DNA of 64,000 nt from Piezodorus guildinii. Lineage: Eukaryota; Arthropoda; Insecta; Hemiptera; Pentatomidae. The notes under the pieces are model-generated. The model worked only from the letters and a program-made list of their open reading frames with translations, was not told the origin of the DNA and did no database searches. The stretch covers positions 24,570,641 through 24,634,640 of the forward strand of contig CM041294.1 in assembly GCA_023052935.1 (NCBI GenBank), written 5' to 3'. The stretch's first letter is position 1; the number at the start of each line of letters is the position of its first letter. This document shows positions 53,101 to 64,000 of the stretch, in pieces. A program made the translations under genes and the position numbers.

Positions 53101-56100
53101 GCGTCTTAAAATGGTAGTCCAGAGCCAGTGTGATGGCAGGTACATGTAAAATAAACCAGGAGAGGCAAAATCCAGGACTCCCACTGTAGCATTGTCTGAT
53201 TAGTCACAGACGTTAAAATGAACCAAATACTGATATTGCAAGTATTTATCAATATAATTTGGTTGCTTTGAAACACATTAAATCACATATTTTTTAATGA
53301 AACATTAACTACTGTATAATTTTAAATGTTCAAAAAATCCAAGATGTAATATGTTTAGATTATTAAACTATAAATCAGACATCTGTTAAAGTATTTAAAT
53401 TATTTTAAGGTAAAGTTTTAGTTATACAACAAAATTATAATAAAAATATTTTCTTTTGTCCTAGTATGTATAAAAGTAGTATAAAAAATAACAAATAATA
53501 TATTTGTGAACAAGAAATAAATAAACAGGCAAAAAAAGGTCTAGACAAAAATAATCTATTCAAAAAATTATATTTTGTAAGTGCACAATATCAGAAGTGA
53601 ATAACTACAAAAATCTTGACAAAAACCTAGGAAATCGTAAGAAGCATTTTACTTTAAAAAAAAATGACATGTAAAAATGAAGCTAGATACAATATTCTTT
53701 ACACCTTAAGCACTAGTATCACACTCTAATAAAGCAATAATGGGCCCAGCCAATTAACCTGAATGTACAATAACATAATATAATGAAGATAATTCTATCA
53801 TCCTAACACTAAAATAAACATTTATATTACTATTATGTACTAATTTCTTATTAAATGTATTTTATAAATATCATAATCTTAAACTGTATTTTGATTTAAT
53901 ACAATTGGTCTTTCTTTCAAAAGAATATATTTCAACATGAAATTGATCTATTGTGTTTTCCACAAGTAATAAAATAAGTTAACTTTATCAAATTTAATAC
54001 CTAAAAGTAATTTAAATATCATTACTCAAATACTATAACTGTTATTTTAGGAAACATATATAATTTAATGTTCATTTTAATAAGTAATAAATAATGTTTT
54101 AATAGCATGTAATTTGAGAACTGGTTTACAAGTTTAACGCTTGCCCTATGTTCTAATCATCTACAAATGCTTGGCAAATTAGTTATAAAATAGAAATGCA
54201 AGATTCCACAAGCCAAGACAAATCAACCATCCATACTTTTATACTTATGGGTTGTCGCCATTGAGGGAAAAATTTAATACGAACAGGAAAATCCTATAAT
54301 ATTCTTATCATCAAAACTTTATTTCCATGAATTGTATGGAAACATTTGAAGATCCAAACTATTTAAGTTAGATTTCAAAATAAAAAAGTAAACTACTTAG
54401 GAAATAAAAAAAGTAAACTATATACAAAAAATATTATGAAACCATGATTATGAAATCTATCATCCAGTTAACATTCTCAATCTGAAGCTGTACAAATCTT
54501 GAATTTGACCAGCAGGCTTATGAGGTAATCTAAATCCTTCTTATAAGTACAATGTGCTTAATTGAAAAAACGTCTTTACTGGTGAGGTGGCTTCAAAACA
54601 AGAATAATTAACATAATCCTCAGTTTGTTATTAAACATGATTTCACAAAACAGATTTGATCACAATGTTTTATTACGATTGATTCTTTTTCGACTGACAG
54701 AAATTTAAAGGATTAATAATATAAATTATAATCTCTTAAAGAATGATCATTTTACTACTCTTAAGGGACAAAATATACATAAAAAAAGAAAAAAATCAGT
54801 CTTAAATTCATTGATATAAAAAATCAATAATAATAAGTTTAGCATTGGCAATATCATACATTCTTTCCTATTATCCTTCAGTAATTCAAAATTAATTATT
54901 ATTCCTTGCATCATTTTTAAAACTAAATGTCATCCATCTTTTGGCCACCTTCTTTAAAATGAAAATAGAACCATTAAAACTAAAAATATTATGAGATAAA
55001 AAAAATCTGGAGAGAGATCCTATTCATTCATGTTTTTGAACAATTACAATACACTAAGGAAAATTATTTTAATTTCACAGATATGTTTGACAATGCTTCA
55101 GACACAAACTTTTTTACTTACCATGGTTTACATTGTCTAAACAAATTCAAGAAGGTTCCTCAAAAATAGTTTAAAAGTTAGAACTACAAAAAATTGTTTA
55201 AGAACAAAGCAATAGCAAACAGCAATGCTTGAAGAAAAATAAAATTCATCTTTTTTTTTTTTTCAATGTAAGCAATCTAGGAAAAATAAAAACACATTGA
55301 AAATATCGGTTAAAACTGTATGACTGCAGTCTATGAGACATACCCTCCCTTTTTATAAAAGTTTTTGTGTTAATTTAAAGTAAATACTATTGTCAAAAGT
55401 TAAGACATATGAATTATGATATGTTTTCATGAGCTGGAAGTACATTTAATGTCTGAAATTTGTAATTGAATGGGAATTATAAAAATATGTCAACCAATTT
55501 AAATAACTGACTGTTAAGACCTTATGGAATAAGTTTAACAATAATAAATCAATTAATTAATTATTTAACACATTGTTAACTACCTATATACTGAAATATA
55601 CAGACCTATTTAGATAGACTTCACAACAGCAAATACACATTTCTAGAGAATAGGCATATACATTTAACTAAACATTTTATACCTAATTGAATTCCACTGT
55701 CAGCGATGGAACAAATATTCTTTCCAAAAAAGAAAGAAAACCTGTATTAGTTTTAGTTATTTAATAGGCTGCAGGTTTCTCTAATACTACATTTCTTCTC
55801 AAAAGTTCTTCAATCAAAAAATCTTCCAAACATCCATAAGCAGCAGCTAAATCATCATTAACAATGACAATATCAAAATTTCCATCTTCTCCATATCTGA
55901 TTTCATCTTTACAAACACTCAATCTTCTTTTGAGACTCTCTTCAGTTTCAGTGCCTCTAGACCTCAGTCTAGTTTCCAGAGTTTTTATGGAAGGAGGTTT
56001 TATGAACACCAGAATCAAATCTAGTCCTGGTTTTTGTTTAACTTGTTTTACACCTTCCATTTCTATATCCAGCACACAAATCTTTCCAGCATTGCTTACA

Positions 56101-58042
56101 GTTTCAACAGCTTTAAGGCTGGTACCATAAATATTACCAGAATATGTAGCAGTTTCTAAAAACTCTCCATTAGCAATAGATTCATTAATTAAGTCTGGGG
56201 TTGTGAAGTGATAATGTTGTCCAGGAATTTCACCTTCTCTAGGTTTTCTGGTTGTATGTGAAACAGAGAATCCAAATTTATCTGGATACCGCTTAAACAG
56301 CATGTCAAGAAGAGTCGATTTTCCACAACCAGATGGACCACAAATAACAAATAATGGGAGCTTAGGAACCCCGATATTGGTTGAAACCATTTTTCCTAAT
56401 GACCTCCTACAAATTATACGCGTGGATAGTGTATATATGTTAAAAATTAACGCCAGTTCGAGTGACTGCTTATACAAAAGAGAATGTTTATTCCAACGGA
56501 ATTGAACGTGTAGGAAACAGTTACTGCAACCTCCAAGTAACGATAGGATAAAAAGAAAACATGATTAGAGTGTTACTGAAAGTTTCCTCATTTAAAAAAT
56601 CAACTTGTTATAACAAATAATAAAATTTTACCAAATTATATACATCTATAAATTGGAAGAAATTTATTTAGATTTGGAATAAATTGAAATCGAACTAAAA
56701 TTAATCCACATAATAGTAGATCACATTATTTATTTAAAAAAATACATTTACTACATTAAAGTATTTAACTATTCATAGTAGCATATATAAGTCATGGTGA
56801 ATAACTCATCTCTCATTTGCATTATATTACAGATCTAAAAGTTGAAGAAAGCCTAATGAAATGCTGTTGTCACCCATGCTGTGGAGAGGTGAGTAATTCA
56901 AATTAATTTGTTAGTCAATCAATTTGTATCAATCGACTGATCAATCAATTGACGTTAAGCTTAACAAGGTAGACGATCGAAATACATCGATCAACTTTTA
57001 AGTTATTGTATTTTTATTTAAAATTAAGTTAAGAACTACCCTTATACAATTTTCTATACCGAAATTGTTTTAGGGCACAAACAATTATTTTAGACTACTA
57101 AATCTCATCATAAATATGTGTTTATTTAAAGAGTGTATTAATTCGTATAACGTCTTTTTAAACTATTGTGACAAATCGGACGATGCTACAGTAGAAGTCC
57201 TAAGTTATACCTATATAGGTTTAATTAGGATAGGGATTTTTAACGAGTACCTCACAAAGCATAGGCTCGAGAACACCATTTTACGTTTCCTCCGAAGGAA
57301 GGCATAACCAAGGATTTATTACAGCCTTTAAAAAATCCTAGGGTCTCCTGCCAGGTCTGAACCCGCAGGGTTGATGGGCATAGAAGATTTTAGCTGACCT
57401 CTTTCATGTGATTTAAAATCAATTTTACATTTCATTTTATGGGCTTGGCTAAAAAGAATAACAATTATAAAGACTAAAAATAGGAATATTTGCTAAATAT
57501 ATTTCTCAACAGACTACTAAATAAGCCTCATAAGTATAAAATTATTTATATATAAAGATAATAAAGCTTTGAAAACATTAAAAACTCACAGAGCAAACAA
57601 CGGTGAGGTGGGCCTCTTGACTGTCGTTTAATCCTAAATTCCCGCCGGAAAATAATTAAGCGGCAGTTTAGTCCGCTTCTGGGCGGTTCTCACAGACTAC
57701 AGTGTTTATACAGTAAGCCTGTTACTTGTATTATTAAATATAATGACATTGTTTTGTAATTTTTAATAATTTAAAATATACATTACTGTACTTTTATCAT
57801 TATGTTTATGTTTCACGCAACTTTTAATTTCGATCTCTCAATCAACATAAAAATCAATCCAAAGTTAATAACTACATTAACATTTTTAAAAAATTGTTTA
57901 ATTTTATAATTTAATGTTTGGGTAATTATAATAATTCTGTAAATAAGATTACAAATAATCTTCAAAAATGTGTATTCTCATTATAAGTGTAGTAATCAAA
58001 TCGGTACACTCAAGATTATCCTTTTAAATCTTCAACCTTTAA

Positions 58043-58107
<65 letters not shown>

Positions 58108-61100
58108 TGATTTTCTGAAGACGTATAATAATTATATACAAATAAATGATATTTGAAAAATCAACAATAGAATCAAAAGAAAACTATTAATTTTTACTTT
58201 CAATGCATTTAAATTACTAATTTTCTATGTTAAATTCATAGTAAAGCGTTTATTAGTACTCAAAGGAGATACTTAAGGCTTTTAATACTCATTGAAGACG
58301 TTGTGATATTGAATTAACAAATGGTTACATAAGAGACGCAGGAAATTTGTTCCATCTCGTCAACAACACTCATTTAATCAAAGAAATTAGAAATATTGCA
58401 TTTTATAATTTAATCCTTCAGATGTTTCCACATGCCTTTATTAGGATTAATCAACAATAAGTATTAATTATTACTTTAAACAAAATCAAACAGGACATGT
58501 TTTCTTTCAGGTCACCTATATATTTCAGGTAGAGTGCGAAGGTCCAAATTAATTTAGTAGTACTCGCCTCTCTTCTCTTTTCACTTTTGTCTCTGCATCT
58601 TGCTTAAAATTTAATTTCAGAATGAACAAGATGGAAATGTTCATCCGATTGCAGGCGCTCTGCTTGACCAAGAATTCAAGTTTTTCCTTTATTTGACAAG
58701 GCCGCTGGTTTCACTCATTCCAAGCATAAGAGACAAGGGTATGTGCGCCGTTTGGATTCTAACACTTGCAAAAGTCAGGACATGTTCCTGCCTAACCATG
58801 AAAGCTATCAGGAACGATTATATGCAGGCATTAATGGGGTGATTATTTGTGGAAAGTTTTATTTTTTATAATTGGTTTATTGGCATCGAAAAACCACTCA
58901 ATGTGTTACAGATACGTTCAAGATCTTCGTATGGTCGCCCCCTTTAACAAAATACCACCAGAGAATGGAGAAACTCTCAAGCCTCTCGCGGAGATTGCTG
59001 AAAAGAAAAGTGGAATGGGTTTTTTGACTCAAGTAATATTTACAATCCAAATTGCATTGTTTCTGCCGCCAAAAAAATGAATTATTTCGATCCCAGCACA
59101 TTATGTACATTCCATTTAGTTAGATTACTTTATTAATTAGTTTTTGTCTTAAAAAAAAATAACAAGACACTCCTACTTATGTTTTAAATACTAAAAAAAA
59201 GCACAATGTAGATGGAAGAGATTGTGAAAAGTTCTTTGTTTTTTCTCCAGAGTATAACGAGCCCAAGCTCAGATGAAGCCCAAGATTTCATGCAACTACA
59301 GCCAATTCCGGACTCGGGAGCATTTTGCTACATCGCTATCACTGGTAATGCAACCATGCCAAAGAACATAAATCCTGAGCCAGTTACAGCAACCAAACAT
59401 GAAGATTATTTTGAACGTTGAAATTGTTATAAGTGTTTTATAATTGTAATACAAAATATTGTCAGGACATTTTTGTTCTTAATATAAGTATAATGTTTAT
59501 ACAATTAAGTAAGAATATGCATTTTATTCGTTATTATAACATTCTAAATTATTAAAATTTGTTTAATTATTACTACTGATCCTAATGAATGTTCTGTGTA
59601 CACTATCTTTGACCTGTATCGTATCCATCCGGAAATTTCCCTCTCCAGAAATAATGGCCTATTTAAAGTACTAAAACATACTATGTAAATACTTTATACA
59701 GATTTGTCCACAAAATAGGGTGAATCCCTGAACCGTTTATGTAAGAGTAAGAACTTTTAGTCCTGGTATCTCACCTCTCAGCTTTTTAGAGATTTAGCAG
59801 ATCAAGCACAGTAAATTTTGTTCTTTCTGATCGAGGCGTGTTTGAACTTGAAAAAATGTATTCCGCATGATATGTCTGATCTCTAAGCAAGGAATCCCAT
59901 AATTTAATCTGTATTGAAATTATATAGTGTAAATTAATATTGTTTAATCCTAATTGAACGAATGAGGGAGCCCGGGTATTGCATTTGCATATGTTAATGG
60001 ATTATTTTCATAATTCATTCATACCATGAAATCTGTATAATTACTTGAATAATAAACTATCAAAAAATTAATATGTAATCATATATTTCTTTTTAACCAA
60101 TAAATTTACTGAAAATAAATTACTAATAAATTCTCTATGAAATTAAGTTGTACTAAATTATCTGTTTTAAAAATCTATGAAGCATTTCTAAATCAAGTAT
60201 CTACCTATACACAGCTAATTTTAAGAGTATATGTGAATTTTTCGGTCTTGTTTTAATTTGAAAATCGATATAAACAAATAAGTGGACTTCAATTATTATA
60301 TTTCACAGTAGCTAACATAATACTTTTTCCCTTGTAGTAGTTTGGAACTGTGCCATATAGCTGAGAGGGCTTTTACAACAAATTATAATCAAGATGTAGA
60401 TGTTTGTATGGGGTTCAGTTATCAACAAACAACACACTAATTGGGAAAACTTATATATTAATTATCAGGCACACAAATATAAGTTTAATAAATTAACGTA
60501 TTGTCCTTGACCCCTTGCACAACCAACTTTTACATCATATATTCTCCACGGTTAACATATAATTCATCAAAATGGTCAGTTAAATATGAATTTTTTAACG
60601 ATTTCTGATTTTTTCCTGAAATATTAAATTTTATAACTAATATTTTTAGGACCATATATATATACGTCATTGTCTGATGTACATTTGCTTCTAAACTTGG
60701 ATATTGATAGCAAAGAAATTTAAAATGATTTCTTACCGTCTTTCTTTAAATCACAAATTAAATTAACGTTTTCAGACCATAAACCCTCATTACCGCCCCA
60801 CATTTATAAATTCCGTTTATTGCAATGCTGTTGTTAGCCATATATAGTTCGAACAGAAGTAAATTCTCTGGATCCGGAAACAATTAAAAATATTAAAAGT
60901 TCCCGTGCGCGCAATTATATTGTTTTGACAATGCAAAGTTGATTTACAACCGAAGCTTAATTTCATACATACTCAAGCCTTGAGACTCAAGGACACCCAG
61001 AACATTAAATAATCGATTATCTTAGTAGCGAATCTTAAGCTACACATCGATATCTAGTTCTGACCTATCACTAGTTCTAGGATATGTCAAAATTGATAAA

Positions 61101-64000
61101 GAAGATAACTTATATTTTACTACTACAAAAGGAACACAGTGTTGTAATCTCACGAAATCAACTTTACTATTTTTACACGATTTATAATGTATTTACAGCT
61201 TACGTAATGTTTATCTCAAGAGGAATTTTTTAATAATAATAACACTACACTTCCCATTCTGTTCTGATTGATAATTATTAACCATGGCATCTGTAAGACT
61301 GGAAGTATTAAAAAGACACCTGACTAACAGGAATTTAGCTATTGTATCCTTTTTAAAGTTTTTACTAGTGTAAGCTTCATATTTTTTTTTTGAGTTGTCA
61401 AGACTAAATTATATAAATATATACTCAATGTTGTTTCTTAAAATGTATTAGAAATTTTGTTCTTCTGATGAATCAAATGTGTTTACTGACAAGGAGTTTA
61501 ATTATACTTTAAACCATGGGGCACTATCTCGAAGTGAGAAGAGGTTTTATGACAGTAATGGATTTCTAATTAAACCTGACATTTTTGGGGAAGATCTACT
61601 GAATTCTTTCAGGTAATACTTTTATTTAATATATATTGCTCAAAACATTTTTATTGTGACTTGATCAAAGTTTGTGGAAATATTTAAGTACTTTACTATC
61701 ACAACTTATAAGGAGGAAAATTGTTGTAGAATGTTATATTCAAATTAATGCTAAATATTCTCAATTTTCGGCTTTTTTTTTTTTAATTATATTTCTGAAT
61801 ATGTAACAGAAAACATATTTATTTTTGTCTATTTATTATTGCCTATATTAAAGTTTGTGGAAATATTTAAGTACTTTACTATCACAACTTACAAGGAGGA
61901 AAATTGTTGTAGAATGTTATATGCAAATTAATGTTGAATATTTTAAATTTTTGGCTTTTTTTTTATTATGTTTCTGAATATATAACAGAAAACATATTTA
62001 TTTTTATCTATTTATAATTGTTTATGTCTTGCTACAACTATATTTCTATTTCTGCTGTTAATTTTTTCCATATTATTGAATACATACTTCATTTTAACTA
62101 CTCCAAACTTACTTCTCTTAATGACATTGTATTTTTTCAAGCACTGTTAATTTTATTTTATGCGCATTTTATACTAATCCTGCAATTTTCAGGTGAAGAT
62201 TTTTATATTAGTTGGAAGGAAATATTATACATACTGTTTTAATTATTATTATTATTTATGCCAATGTGGCTAATCGGACGATGTTACAGTGGGAGACCTA
62301 AATTTTGTCTATCCATGTTTTATCAGGATAGGGATCTTTGACGAATACCTGATATCGCACCAGCTCAGGACCCTCTTTTTATGTCCCCCCCAAAGGAGGG
62401 TATAACTAAGGATTTTTTACTCCTATTAAAAAATCTTAGAATCATCAGCCAGGTTTTTTTTAATCCCTGATATTGGGCTTAGAAAGGCTGTTATGCTAGT
62501 CACTACAGCACAGATGGCCCATTATTATCATACTTTAAGCTTCTTATAAGTAATTTTGCTTATTATAAAATATTGATTTTGTTTTCAAAAACGATCTTTC
62601 AATGCATCGTTTGTTCTTAGTTCTAGGTTTGTTGATTTATGTGAAGGATGCATCCCAAAAGGAAATATTACTTTAATGAAAGACATATCTTTGGCTCAAA
62701 AGGGAGCTACTGGTCAATATTTGTATAACAAAGCCCAGGACATTTTGTTTGATGATGCTTTTGAAAAATATTTCTTTAATGAAAAAGTATTTAAATTGCT
62801 AATATAACTACTCCTAAATCACAAATTAACAACATTTTCTAACTTAGTTGTCATATTTTCAGTTACTGGATATTGTTGAGTGTTTTACTGGCCCGAACAT
62901 TAAAGCTGCACACTCAATGTTGATTAATAAGCCTCCAGACTCTGGAGCCCTTACATCACGACATCCTCTCCATCAAGACCTCCATTACTTTCCCTTCAGA
63001 CCAGCTGATCGAATAGTTGCAGCATGGACAGCATTAGAAGATGTAACTATTGAAAATGGATGTTTAATTGTAATTCCTGGGAGCCATAAAGGGCAACTTC
63101 TACCCCATGAGTATCCTAAATGGGAGGTTAGTACCAGCAACTTTTTTAATAAATGAGTTCCATATAATTACTAATAATATAAAGTATTAAAAAATACATT
63201 ACAACTATTGGACAAATGTGGATTAACAGAGTCATTGGATTGAGTATCTCCGATCAGTTATAGTTAAAAGTACTATTGCTGGAAGATTCATGGAAGCAAA
63301 CATTTTCATTAAATTATAATTTTGAGTTAATTTATATTTTTTATTATAGAATAACTGATTCAATGTCATTAAAACCTAAATTTTTGGTAATATAACTTTC
63401 TTCTGATTAATATTTTTGGTCTATTCAACGGCCCACCCTCATGGATTTATTTAAGACTTACATATTTACTGACATTGATCATGGCACATTAATTAGATCA
63501 TGGCTAGTCACTAGTAATAATCAGTAAGCTCACGTGCTGCAAGATTTGTTTTTCTTACATCCCAGTATGACTGCAAAAAAAATAAAATAAATAAAAAATA
63601 AAAAAACTGGTTAATCTATGTCTTAAAAATAATTTTTTATTATCCTTCTCACGCACTGTGTTCCGGGAAAAAGAAATATTAGTTAAGTAGTGAGTAATTA
63701 ACACATTCAATTTTTCATATTTTGTTCTCTTGTTTTATGTTGTTGGAGTGCCAAAAAGAAGTGAAATAGTTTATTTGGAAAGATGATATGTTCATTAGAT
63801 TTTTTTTTATTATTGTGTAATATAGAGACTATTGCATTATTTAAATGAATTAGCTATGAATACACTATTGATTTTAAATAAACGTTCACTATTCAAAATT
63901 TGAATTGAAGTATCAACATGTTTCAACCACCAAATGAATCCCGGGTAAATGAAGTTTAGTTTCAAACTGGTTGCCATCATTACTGTGTTGAACTGCCTGA

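Overview
This is an AT-rich window from a eukaryotic genome, most likely an arthropod and probably an insect. The signs are spliced genes with short GT-AG introns of about 70-90 bp, mariner, hAT-like and copia-type transposons, Jockey-like and RTE/CR1-like non-LTR retrotransposon tails, and a tRNA-derived SINE present in about ten copies. No rRNA gene, bacterial operon or CRISPR array is visible. A copia element and the SINE use signals expected of an animal genome, but the species cannot be named from the sequence.

Layout. From 1 to about 46,000 the window is a repeat-rich landscape with only one possible host exon (41225-41353, minus). It holds two mariner deletion derivatives of one family (378-1260 and 12061-12953) and one of another (20051-20946). 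It also holds 5'-truncated LINE tails on both strands, nested SINE/MITE insertions and two inverted-repeat elements with long target duplications (11413-11715 and 31121-31935). A 4.6 kb foldback-like palindrome is built of 21-bp and about 112-bp tandem repeats (14370-18930). A nearly intact copia element (36672-41157) has 193-bp LTRs that differ at two positions.

From about 46,900 to the end lie three host genes. The first (46937-59421, plus) is assembled here from eight exons into a 385-residue protein with two related copies of a domain that resembles DUF4485. Its 6.7 kb fourth intron contains, on the opposite strand, an intronless intact guanylate kinase gene (55761-56390), which may be a retrogene. 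The third (61284-63126, plus) is the 5' part of a peroxisomal phytanoyl-CoA dioxygenase (PHYH) gene with an N-terminal PTS2 signal; it runs off the window or continues beyond it. The introns of these genes carry the same repeats as the left half.

The host genes do not form an obvious pathway. Guanylate kinase is nucleotide housekeeping, PHYH is peroxisomal alpha-oxidation of branched fatty acids, and the DUF4485-like protein has no known role. The most unusual structures are the foldback composite, the inverted-repeat elements carrying a hammerhead-like core, the SINE+MITE composite found twice with the same junction, and the nested gene pair.
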